Shown here in pieces: positions 56,376-64,000 of a stretch of 64,000 nt of DNA. Position 1 is the first letter of the stretch, and each line of letters opens with the position of its first letter. The notes under the pieces are model-generated. The model made no database searches and had not been told where the DNA came from. It saw only the letters and a list, made by a program, of their open reading frames with translations. A program made the translations under genes and the position numbers. This DNA is from Novipirellula herctigrandis (GTDB taxonomy: Bacteria; Planctomycetota; Planctomycetia; Pirellulales; Pirellulaceae): positions 1,093,703-1,157,702 of the forward strand of contig SJPJ01000001.1 in assembly GCA_007859835.1 (NCBI GenBank), written 5' to 3'.

Positions 56376-56924
56376 CTAGGTAGTCTTGGAAGCCATCGCC
56401 CCGTGTTGCCGCAGTACCTTTGTGACGGCATCATTTTCGTTGTCGATCGATTCATCCAACGGGGTCCGGTGCTTATTTGTTCGTCGGTTGATGTCCGCAC
56501 CATTGCGGATCAGAATTTCAGCCGTCGTTTCATATGCGTTCGGATCACCTTTGCCTTGCGTTGACCCACCCATCGCGACCGCGTGAAGGGCCGTTGTTCC
56601 CACAATTGCATTTTGGTTGACATCGGCACCGCGTTTGAGCAGTAGTTCAACCGCTTCGGCGCTGCCAGCGTCAGCGCCCCACGAGAGTGGTGTCAGCCAC
56701 CAATCACTTGCCGAATCGTTCACATTTGCACCTTGTTCGATGAGACGTTGGCACACTTCCGTGGCATTGCGATGCGCGGCCCAATGAAGTGGTGAAGCGC
56801 CGTGAAGTTCTCCCGATTGATCGGAGTGTTCCGTAGCCAGCGCTGGGGACGCTTTGAGCATTTCCAACGCTTCCCTATTCCGATGGTCGCGGATTAATTC
56901 AATGAAGGTGTCGATATCTGGCAT
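56376..56924 (-). CDS. Ankyrin-repeat protein
   Basis: The protein is about 182 residues from the ATG at 56924. An upstream ATG at 57047 would add 41 residues of non-repeat, low-quality sequence. There are four to five ankyrin repeats: ASPLHWAAHRNATEVCQRLIE, then LTPLSWGADAGSAEAVELLL, GTTALHAVAMGG and a RTPLDESIDNENDAVTKVL unit, each with the T/S-PLH-WAA and G-A-D/N-VN signatures. It has no signal peptide and probably acts in the cytosol as a protein-binding module. It lies at the edge of the decayed mobile zone, and its ending is only 19 bases from the ISL3 fragment. Confidence 0.85.
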   Translation of the reverse strand: MPDIDTFIELIRDHRNREALEMLKASPALATEHSDQSGELHGASPLHWAAHRNATEVCQRLIEQGANVNDSASDWWLTPLSWGADAGSAEAVELLLKRGADVNQNAIVGTTALHAVAMGGSTQGKGDPNAYETTAEILIRNGADINRRTNKHRTPLDESIDNENDAVTKVLRQHGAMASKTT

Positions 56925-57442
56925 TTTCTTGTCGGATGCTTCCAAGGTGCAAGGTCCATGTTGGTACAGAACGTTCCGCATCACCGGGCCGGAAGTAGAC
57001 GTGAACGAGCGAAGCGAGACTGCACGGCCGCTTCGGCTTCGGTGCATGCGTTTGTTCCGTTGCGATGTTGGATGTCGCGAACGGTAAATGTGATGTTCGA
57101 TAGCGCAACGACTGCACGGCGATCTGATTGTGCTTGCGCCAGCATGACGTGGTCAAAAGGGCGGACACTCATCCTACCAACTGTCGGTAAAACGGACGAA
57201 CTTGTCGAATGTCCATTCCTGTAAATGAATGCGTACCTCCTCTAAAAGACCCGAGGACGCCTCCGTGCCCTGACATACCACCTCGTGGGTCGGCGCCGAG
57301 TCATGAGTGAAGGCTCTTGAATGCATCGCCATTTTGCGTAGGAGCAGTTGATCGCGTCTCGGAAGTTTAAAATGGCGCCATGTGCCTCCATGAATGGTGT
57401 GGATTCTGGGTTGGCAACAGAGCGTCGCGGAGGCACACGCGG
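56925..57442. other. Intergenic region between ankyrin and beta-helix genes
   Basis: About 520 bases. Short ORFs on both strands overlap without coding character. No identifiable insertion-sequence end, attachment site or terminator is visible. Confidence 0.45.
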
Positions 57443-58897
57443 CTACAAACCGTCTTGTGCGTCCCGCTTGTTATCCTCATTTTGTTCCTCCGTTTCTCGC
57501 CAACGGGGCAGGCTTGCGCCATATCCTCGGCAGGGAGAGCCATCGTCCAACCGGTATCCCGAAAGGGCCTTCATTGTCTTAAGGTCTATATTAGTACCTG
57601 CAGTGCCAGTTTCGCGAAACTTGGGACCGCGGGTGACGGCTTGCTTGTCAGACACGTGGGGAGGGATCCCGTAATACACATTGTCCCTGAAGAGCGTCCC
57701 GATGCCTTTCGCTTTCTCGCCCCATTCGCCCTTCCCCTCAAAGTAGAAGATGTTTTTCTCGAAAGTCGAATTGAGTGGCGTCCGGTCCTCAGCAAAGACC
57801 TTCACATACAGGTCCTTGCTCACAAAGTGAGTATTGTTGTGTATGTAGATTCGTGAGGCTTTCTGCTCTTTCTCGAAGCCATAGAAATAGATGCCATGCC
57901 TATCGTTTTGACTGATGTTGTGGCGTATCGTCACATTGTGGTTGGGTTTCTTCATGATGCCGCAGAACCACTGGTTGTCGTGACTGTAGTTGTATTGGAT
58001 ATACGTGTTTGCGCTACTGTAATCTGCGTCAAATCCACCACGGTCTTTGCCCCCAGGCCCAACATTGCCATATGCTTCATTGTACTGGATCTTTATGCCG
58101 TCAGTATCGAAATTGAAGATGCTGTGCCCAGTACTATAGCGACTGCTGTTGGCCAGCATATTTCGCTCGTAGATCGCGTCTCTGCTCACCCTGGCAATGA
58201 TGCAGTTCCGTCCGGTGTGATCAACAGTATTGTCCGAAACGTAAACTCGTGTCCACAAGTGTGCGGACTCCACCTTCCCATCCTTTAGGATGGTGACGTT
58301 TCCACAAGATGAAGCGTTCCCAATGCCGACTCCGCCAATGCGAACGATTCGATTGTTGGTGATGCGCAAGTCGTGAAATCTTGATGCCTTCAACTTCTTG
58401 ATGTGAACGTGTATTCCGCCGCGTTGCTTACCGGCAACCTTCCCGTTCACGTCGTGAATAAAGCAATCGTTGATGTAGATGTGCTCAAACACACCTTCCG
58501 ACCCGTCAGCCAGAACGTAAATACCAAACAGCTCCCCTTGATCGTCATCTGACCCGTTCGTATTCGTGATCTCAAGCCTGTTGACTTCCCAGAAAGATGG
58601 ATCTCTTAGAAGAAGTCCTGCACGATGCGTTCCGTTGGCATTGATAACCGGAAGATCACCCTTCCCGTAGGCATCAATGATGATAGGTTTCCCTTCTCTA
58701 CCTGTACCCTTGGGGTTGAACATCCCTGTAAAACGGATGCCCTTCTTGAAGAGAATCGAATCACCAGGCATGAAGGTCTTGGCCTTCAGGTGATCAAACA
58801 CTTGTTGCGAATCGACACGGTATTCTGCGGACCGGACGTCCTGGCGGAAGAACGCTCCAAGCAAACAGCAGAATAGTAATGTGAGACAACGAGGCAT
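57443..58897 (-). CDS. Secreted right-handed beta-helix protein
   Basis: The protein is 484 residues from the ATG at 58897, with a fair Shine-Dalgarno (AGAAAGGA) and a signal peptide (PRCLTLLFCCLLGAFF core). A parallel beta-helix is indicated by repeated N-x-I/V-x-x-N coils such as FEHIYINDCFIHDVNG, DLRITNNRIVRIGGVGIGN, RVYVSDNTVDHTGRN, TYIQYNYSHDN and VTIRHNISQNDRHGIYF. GGFDADYSS and WFCGIMKK lie in the middle coils where pectate-lyase-like active sites usually sit, but no specific catalytic set is certain. It ends in a charged tail (EEQNEDNKRD). The function is probably polysaccharide binding or cleavage. Confidence 0.75.
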   Translation of the reverse strand: MPRCLTLLFCCLLGAFFRQDVRSAEYRVDSQQVFDHLKAKTFMPGDSILFKKGIRFTGMFNPKGTGREGKPIIIDAYGKGDLPVINANGTHRAGLLLRDPSFWEVNRLEITNTNGSDDDQGELFGIYVLADGSEGVFEHIYINDCFIHDVNGKVAGKQRGGIHVHIKKLKASRFHDLRITNNRIVRIGGVGIGNASSCGNVTILKDGKVESAHLWTRVYVSDNTVDHTGRNCIIARVSRDAIYERNMLANSSRYSTGHSIFNFDTDGIKIQYNEAYGNVGPGGKDRGGFDADYSSANTYIQYNYSHDNQWFCGIMKKPNHNVTIRHNISQNDRHGIYFYGFEKEQKASRIYIHNNTHFVSKDLYVKVFAEDRTPLNSTFEKNIFYFEGKGEWGEKAKGIGTLFRDNVYYGIPPHVSDKQAVTRGPKFRETGTAGTNIDLKTMKALSGYRLDDGSPCRGYGASLPRWRETEEQNEDNKRDAQDGL

Positions 58898-58998
58898 CGT
58901 GTGTTCCTTTCTGAGCATAACGCCCGCATCACCGGGCGCCGTGAGTTGACGTTGATTTCAAAATCCGCTGGCCACCGCTACTGCTATGGATGCGATGG

Positions 58999-59706
58999 TT
59001 ATCTGGCCACTGCCGAGTACCACATGGGGTCCATGCCCCAGCGGCTGATCCCCTCAACTGCTAAGCCAAGAAATGTAGCCTGAGCAACGAGCGACAGGAA
59101 GTTGCGAAACCGGAAAAAGGGGAAGAGAAACGCACCCAGACAATAATGATGCACATGTAGGTAATGCGAGTCCCCGAGAACAATCGTGATGGCCCAAATG
59201 AGGCAGGGAATGCCACACAGGAAGGTAATGTACGGATAGAGAATTGCTGCCCGGTGTGCCCAGACAAGGTGGAATGTCAGAAGCGTTATGACAATGCAAA
59301 CCGCAACCGCCAACACTGTTGTGGCACGCGAATCCAATGAATGGAGATCCGCAGGTTTTAATGAGAACTGAGCACCAATCGCGTCTCCCAGGTATTCCCA
59401 ATGGAGGGCTAAAAAGAAGGGAAGCAGGTAACACAGACCGTTCCACCGGAAAATGTCCCTGACAGAAAACCTGGCGGGTTTCCAATTGTGTCTCGGGCCG
59501 GCAAAGAAGAGAAGAGGGCCAACCAATGCCACGAGAACGAAATCGCGGAATCCAGGATTGCCGGATCGGAACGGATTGTCTCTTTGGCACAGAACCCCGG
59601 CTACATAGAAATATCCGAATATGAGCAAAATCCACCAAACGCCGAAAGCCAGCCAATCCCCTCGGCTAACCGCTTGCGAGTTTCTGCTTTGTGTGGACAG
59701 TTCCAT
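58999..59706 (-). CDS. Polytopic membrane protein of unknown function
   Basis: This 235-residue protein starts at the ATG at 59706; the frame runs upstream into low-quality sequence containing a 14-bp repeat. Five or six TM helices are visible (LAFGVWWILLIFGYFYVAGVL, FVLVALVGPLLFFAG, LCYLLPFFLALHWEYLG, VLAVAVCIVITLLTF, YITFLCGIPCLIWAITIVLG). The fifth is followed by the His-rich HYLHVHHYCLG motif, and FFRFRNFLSLVAQATFLGL is near the end. The histidines could bind a metal or haem. The family is not recognised. Confidence 0.6.
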   Translation of the reverse strand: MELSTQSRNSQAVSRGDWLAFGVWWILLIFGYFYVAGVLCQRDNPFRSGNPGFRDFVLVALVGPLLFFAGPRHNWKPARFSVRDIFRWNGLCYLLPFFLALHWEYLGDAIGAQFSLKPADLHSLDSRATTVLAVAVCIVITLLTFHLVWAHRAAILYPYITFLCGIPCLIWAITIVLGDSHYLHVHHYCLGAFLFPFFRFRNFLSLVAQATFLGLAVEGISRWGMDPMWYSAVAR

Positions 59707-60171
59707 TGAGTTCACAAGTGGCTGACCGGGGGTCAGCGCCAGATAACGTTTAGCATGCCCCGGTTGCGCCGACCGACGTTGATCCCGTAGAACAGCCCGA
59801 CCACTGCTCGGGTGCACGCCAATTTGTTGTGCAGCGGATGTTGTGCAGCGGATGTTGTGCAGCGGATTGATCGTTGTGCCGCCACACCTTGAACTTAACA
59901 ATGTAGCAAACTTAACCAACGCCGCCAGTCATGACGATAGCTACAAGCCACCATCGATTACCGGCTTGGGTTTTGAATTTGCGAAAGTCCCAGTCGCAGC
60001 CAGTAAGCAGTAAGGCTGTAAGGTTCAGAAACATCACCGCGAAATGAATGGTATTGAGGGTGGCAACAAGAAGTCACGGAACATCGGATACACGATCATC
60101 CAGGAAGCAGGCGATAAGGAAAACGGGAAAATAGACCGCAGTGGCCGTCAACGCAATTCGGATCGTTAGTC
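59707..60171. other. Intergenic region with a short tandem repeat
   Basis: About 465 bases. It contains the 14-bp array at 59827-59868; the rest shows no gene. Confidence 0.45.
59827..59868. repeat. 14-bp tandem repeat, 3 copies
   Basis: Three consecutive copies of TTGTGCAGCGGATG (the last with a terminal T) at 59827-59840, 59841-59854 and 59855-59868. Intergenic. Confidence 0.92.
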
Positions 60172-60920
60172 AAGTATCGTAAGACGCTCGACAGACGCAT
60201 CAACAAAACCAAGAACATCATCCGAGCCTGGATCGCTAATTAGGGCATCACGATTGACACGGGCGATAAAGCTTGGCACACCGGACGTGATCGCATCAAT
60301 TCGTTTCGCAAGCCGCTGGCCCAGTGTCGGCACGACGAGCTTTGGAAAGACGAACTCGACATCGAACGGACTATCCTTGATTCGCTAACGCAGCAGATTG
60401 GCGCCGTCGTCAAGAAATTCGAAGTCATCGGCAAGGCTGATTCGCGAATCATGCGGTTAATGACAATTCCCGGCGTCGGGCCACGCACGGCCGAGATCCT
60501 GGTCGCGTGCATCGACGATCCACATCGCTTTGAGAACGGACGACAAGTCTCGGGCTCCTTCGGCTTGGTTCCGCAGCAATATCAGTCGGGGGAAACCGAT
60601 CGCAACGGACGCATCACCAAGCGAGGCCCCCCGTTGGCACGCACGATCCTGGTCGAGTGTGGTTGGGCCTCACTACGATAAAACCAATGGGCCAAAGGCG
60701 TCTACGAACGGATCCGTGGTAAACAAACAACACGCAAGACCAAAACTGGCGTCGCACTGGCCTCGCACTGGCTCGCAAGATCGCTGTGGTTGCCTGCGCG
60801 ATGCTGCGAGACGACAAAGAATGGGATCCCAATCAAATGATCCGAGTTACCGAGTCGTTCGGCCGAATGTCACCGGCTCCCAACAACTCGCTGCAAAACA
60901 TGAAACCCAAAGAGAGTTGA
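60172..60920 (+). pseudogene. IS110-family transposase remnant
   Basis: The plus-strand frame reads VKYRKTLDRRINKTKNIIRA, hits a TAG at 60241-60243, continues as GITIDTGDKAWHTGRDRIN and DDPHRFENGRQVSGSFGLVP, SGETDRNGRITKRG, ARTILVECGWASL. It then hits a TAA at 60679-60681 and shifts frame after a local duplication near 60750, and ends RKIAVVACAMLRDDKEWDP, MIRVTESFG. This is the C-terminal half (Transposase_20 helix-hairpin-helix region with MTIPGVGPRTAEI) of an IS110-type transposase; the DEDD N-terminal half is missing. Two stops and a frameshift make it inactive. Confidence 0.8.
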
Positions 60921-61060
60921 AAATCAGTCTGGTTGTGATGCATCAGTGCTGCAATAAAAAGACCTTTGAACAGAATGCGGAGTAGGGTGGACTCAAAACA
61001 TCGACATGCCCGATTGATCAAAGAATTCAAACCAAGTGAATCGAGGCCGGCGCAATGGAA

Positions 61061-61678
61061 TCAGTCGATTCGCACGGCCCAGACGCGAAACGTTAGATCG
61101 TTTGCTTTCGTGCCTTCCAAAACGCGACCGTTCTCAGAAAGCCTGACGCGGTCGGCTGGGATTTTTGTCCAATTGAATAGGTACTCGTTCTTACTGCCAT
61201 CGACCAATTTCCATGTGCAGTTTCCGTTTGTCTTTCCATCGGAAAGATTACGCACGTCGACGCCGTTATTCCAACGCCAAGTTCCCACAATTCCATGGGT
61301 CGGCAAGTCTGACGTGACGCCAACCGCCAGGGGTGGCAAGATTCGCGCTGAACTCACTTGCCTGATGCGATCGCGCACAGCAACCGCTTCGTCCAATTTA
61401 CCTTGTTCGGTGAGTAACTCTTGTTGCTTTGTCAACTTCTTCGTGATCGCTTTTCGAAGGGACTCGCGATCCATCTGATAGGCCTCATTCAGACTGATGA
61501 TCGATTCACGATACGATCGATCCAGCGATCGTATGCGGATTTCGTGTCGGTCAAGTTCTGTAGGCACGACTGATTCAGGTGATACCTTCTTTGCCGCCTC
61601 CTCAGAATTGACGATCGTGAATTGCGAAGCGACGATGGCAATAACGATGACGTTCAGGGGAAGGAGTTGGTGTCTCAT
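61061..61678 (-). CDS. Secreted coiled-coil protein of unknown function
   Basis: The protein is 205 residues from the ATG at 61678 and has a signal peptide (LNVIVIAIVASQFTIV core). A helical coiled-coil segment at about 55-110 (HEIRIRSLDRSYRESII, KAITKKLTKQQELLTEQGKL) is followed by a short linker and a small beta domain (GIVGTWRWNNGVDVRNL, YLFNWTKIP). The last is reminiscent of the lipocalin-like modules that follow coiled coils in planctomycete secreted proteins. The function is unknown. The neighbours are insertion-sequence remnants, so the gene sits in an accessory region. Confidence 0.6.
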   Translation of the reverse strand: MRHQLLPLNVIVIAIVASQFTIVNSEEAAKKVSPESVVPTELDRHEIRIRSLDRSYRESIISLNEAYQMDRESLRKAITKKLTKQQELLTEQGKLDEAVAVRDRIRQVSSARILPPLAVGVTSDLPTHGIVGTWRWNNGVDVRNLSDGKTNGNCTWKLVDGSKNEYLFNWTKIPADRVRLSENGRVLEGTKANDLTFRVWAVRID

Positions 61679-62154
61679 GGCAGCCCTTGTTAAAAACCTT
61701 AGGTGAAGTAACGGCACTCGTTTGCTGAGCAACCTGAACATTATGACCCTGAATTCCGGTGAAATCTAGTCGATATGGTTTGCACCCTGGATTCTACAGT
61801 TGTTTTTTTCTGTGGCACTGGCGAAACAATCAGCTCGATTAACGTGAAATCGGTATCGGAAAAGAAAGAGACACGAGGTTCTTTTCGGGTTCCACGCTCA
61901 GCCCAAGAGGCGACTAAGGACGGCTAAGAGAATGGCATAAAGCCCCCGTCCCAATAGTGTTTGGTCGTATTCGGTATTGCTACTGTCGACGAACGTTGGC
62001 GATATCCGCGTTTGCGGGCCAACAGTTAAAAGTTTAGTGAAGAAAAAAATGCAATCGAAGGTCAAAGCGTTTGCGTGCTAGAAGACGGAGCAAACGGCGG
62101 TTCATGGCGTTGTTATCCGCCGTGGAAAAAGCACCACACCGGTTCGAGCTTTGC
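61679..62154. other. Intergenic region
   Basis: About 475 bases before the repeat-tailed membrane protein. A T-rich run (near 61801) is the only visible feature; no gene is supported. Confidence 0.45.
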
Positions 62155-62562
62155 CTAAGCATCCCCGTCAACGCTATCACAGTCAACGCTATCACAGTCA
62201 ACGCTATCACAGTCAACGCTATCACAGTCAACGCTATCACAGTCAACGCTATCACCGGCGCCATCTCGGTCCAAGTAGCGCTTCGTCTGTTTGAGTAGGA
62301 TAGCGAAAATCAGAACGCTCCAGGCGACAGAACTGAAAAGTAGAATTAATCGGACACCGAGATCGTCGGAGCCAACAAGCGTAGACAACGCAAAACAGGC
62401 AGAGCCAATTGCAGTGGGGGCGAATAGCATCCAGACGCCGACGAGTACGAGAAGGCTGGGTCTTACGTTTGAAAGAGCACTGTATTTCGGCACGAAATTG
62501 TCATGCCAAACATCTTGGTTTAGCCTGTCAGCGATCGGGACGTAGGGTTCTTTTTCGTTCAT
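62155..62562 (-). CDS. Small membrane protein with repetitive DSVDC tail
   Basis: This 135-residue protein has two TM helices (about 36-60, LLVLVGVWMLFAPTAIG, and 72-92, LILLFSSVAWSVLIFAILL). They are followed by KQTKRYLDRD and a tail of six D-S-V-D-C type pentapeptides. The tail is encoded by a 15-bp tandem array and contains regularly spaced Asp and Cys, a pattern able to bind metal or form disulfide networks if exposed. The N-terminus is soluble. The family is unrecognised. Confidence 0.6.
   Translation of the reverse strand: MNEKEPYVPIADRLNQDVWHDNFVPKYSALSNVRPSLLVLVGVWMLFAPTAIGSACFALSTLVGSDDLGVRLILLFSSVAWSVLIFAILLKQTKRYLDRDGAGDSVDCDSVDCDSVDCDSVDCDSVDCDSVDGDA
62171..62260. repeat. 15-bp tandem coding repeat, 6 copies (DSVDC on the minus strand)
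   Basis: Five perfect ACGCTATCACAGTCA units from 62171 to 62245 plus a variant last unit to 62260. In-frame in the minus-strand gene. Near-perfect identity suggests recent slippage. Confidence 0.95.
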
Positions 62563-62745
62563 AATTCAATCGGATAACGACCGCGATAACCGAGTCACGG
62601 GAGTTGACTTTCCATTCCGAATCGCCCGGCTTCGCGGCTCCGTGTGCAACGAATTGATACTCATCATGGCCCGCGCGGTGGTACCTTTCCACTCAGCTCG
62701 TAGGCTGATTCGGTCTGGCTAGATATACCACCACCCAAGCAGTCC

Positions 62746-63480
62746 ATGATGAAATTGGACAACCAACAACACCCATTGTATTGTGGAATCGATCTGCGCG
62801 CTAAAACGTTGCACGTTTGTGTCGTCGATGAGCTCGGCGAAAAACGATTACATCGGTATTTTCAGTGTCAACATGCTGAGCGGCTCTTTGAACGGCTGTG
62901 CGAATTCCAAACGCAAGACATTGTCATCGGATGTGAGCCCACGTTCAACTGGTACTGGCTCGCGGATGCTTGCGACCAACACAACTTCCCCTTCATTCTG
63001 GGACACGCGTTGTATTTAAAGGCGATTCACGGTGGTGAAACGAAATCCGACGCGATTGACTCGGAAAAACTAGCACGCCTGATTCGCGGCGGCAACTTTC
63101 CGCTGTCCCATGTGTATCCCAAAGCAGGACGAGCGGCGCGAGACTTGATGCGGCGTAGCACCCATCTCGTCCGTCGGCGAGCCGAAACGCTGACCCATAT
63201 CCAGCTTCTGCACTTGCAGCCCAACCTCCCCAAACCCCAAAGCCCCAAGCCCAAAAACATCAAGTACAAAGCCAACCGAGTTGGCAATGGCGAAGGCCTC
63301 AGTGATCCCTGCAATCTGCTCGAGCGAGAATCTGTTGCCGCAACGGACTACAGCAACCGGATCGAATAGAAACACGGAAAGGCTCGCGCGATGTCAATGC
63401 TGTCGTGCAAACTTGGACGGGCGGTCTACTACATGCTTAAACGGGGCCAAGCATTCGATGTGAATTTGATGTTTCGATAA
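62746..63480 (+). pseudogene. IS110-family transposase with internal deletion and in-frame stop
   Basis: The N-terminal DEDD domain is well preserved: YCGIDLRAKTLHVCVVDELG with the first Asp, CEPTFNWYWLADAC with the Glu, and KSDAIDSEKLARLIR with the later Asp residues. After RVGNGEGLSDPC the frame jumps to a short junction and a TAG at 63367-63369. It then continues in the same frame as HGKARAMSMLSCKLG and RAVYYMLKRGQAFDV, the normal end of IS110 transposases, to a TAA at 63478-63480. The missing middle, about 100 residues, should contain the Transposase_20 domain. Deletion plus stop makes it defective. It belongs to a different IS110 subgroup from the remnant at 60172. Confidence 0.85.
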
Positions 63481-64000
63481 GACACAGTCGTTCTCATCAG
63501 AGCTCGGGCGGATAACTGGCACGCTGCGAGGAATCACCGACGAAGGACAACCGACTGCTTAGCGGAGCGTGGCAGCGTCAACATCGACGCAGCCCGACGA
63601 CCAAGGTTGACCTGGTGAAACTCCGAGCCCACGGCGCATTGAGTGGACCTCCCCGGATCAAGATGAGATTCTCAAGCCGTCTGACCGTTAGTCCGTACTT
63701 CTCGGACACGTGATTGCTGCGTGCATCACGTGGTCAGACCTACCGCTGATTAGAAACGATTACTGGTAGCGAGCCTAAATAGATGTTTGATGCGACTTCT
63801 GTTTCTTCACTGCAACAGAATCGACATCCCCAGAAGAACCTCACTAGCAACCGACCACCAAGCAAACCGCCTCAACTCTACCTCGAGGAAGAAGCCAAGC
63901 ACCTTCTGCCAACAGAACCGCTAGCCCGGATTATTCACGGCCGCTGCTTCGCGGGGTGATTGGCAACTGAATTGGGTTGAGTTGGTGTAACCGTGGCTGC
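63481..64000. other. Sequence after the IS110 pseudogene, no supported gene
   Basis: About 520 bases to the window end. It may include the right end of the IS110 element but no inverted repeat or target duplication is obvious. A 58-codon frame at 63783-63959 has no clear coding signature. Confidence 0.4.

Noticed and set aside
57050..57440. Several 60-90 codon frames on both strands
   Set aside because: They overlap each other, have no domains and no initiation context.
62171..62260. Tandem array as a CRISPR-like locus
   Set aside because: Units are contiguous without spacers and encode an in-frame peptide repeat.
63783..63959. 58-codon frame at the window end
   Set aside because: No Shine-Dalgarno, no domain, low-information composition.

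Overview
The window looks like chromosome from a marine planctomycete of the Pirellulaceae (Rhodopirellula type). The main grounds are a giant secreted protein carrying the N-terminal LEDRRLLA motif typical of that group, a formylglycine sulfatase, several large secreted polysaccharide-active enzymes, PQQ-propeller and EF-hand secreted proteins, moderate GC, loose gene packing and few operons. The assignment rests on protein features only; there is no rRNA or other marker gene, and I found no tRNA or CRISPR array.

Layout. 1-15.3 kb is a carbohydrate region: the tail of an unidentified gene, a 1739-residue GH2 enzyme, a PQQ-repeat protein, a GH29-like TIM-barrel enzyme, a sialate O-acetylesterase, a Ser-rich secreted protein, a GH39-like enzyme and a broken TrkA_C-type membrane protein gene. 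15.5-19.4 kb is a tight four-gene minus-strand operon joining an FMN glutamate-synthase-like protein to a receiver/histidine-kinase hybrid, a response regulator and an unknown protein. 20-29.3 kb holds glycogen phosphorylase, a two-TM potassium channel, an AI-2E family permease, a three-PAS GGDEF-EAL protein, an AraC-type regulator remnant and a YeeE/YedE sulfur-transport pair. 29.4-37 kb is one gene for a giant beta-helix/CARDB/dockerin protein with 576-bp internal repeats. 37.6-40.8 kb holds a sulfatase and a beta-helix enzyme that may be carrageenase-like. 41.2-45.5 kb is a 2-oxoacid:ferredoxin oxidoreductase alpha-beta pair followed by a stand-alone, apparently degenerate homologue of the C-terminal part of a fused PFOR. 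46-53.2 kb holds unrecognised secreted or LysM-like proteins, an EF-hand protein with a GPQAR repeat, and a small winged-helix-like protein. 53.6-64 kb is a decayed accessory zone: an hsdR remnant, IS4, ISL3 and two IS110 remnants, and between them ankyrin, beta-helix, membrane and repeat-tailed proteins.

How it fits together. The GH2, GH29-like, GH39-like, esterase, sulfatase and beta-helix genes together suggest use of a decorated, probably sulfated, marine polysaccharide. Most are separate transcription units on both strands, so this is not a compact Bacteroidetes-style locus. Glycogen phosphorylase and the ferredoxin-linked oxidoreductase belong to central carbon and redox metabolism. A recurring oddity is the number of perfect short tandem arrays (13-15 bp, plus one of 26 bp and one of 576 bp), both inside genes and between them. 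Calls marked as inference rest on motif recognition by eye; no database search was possible.
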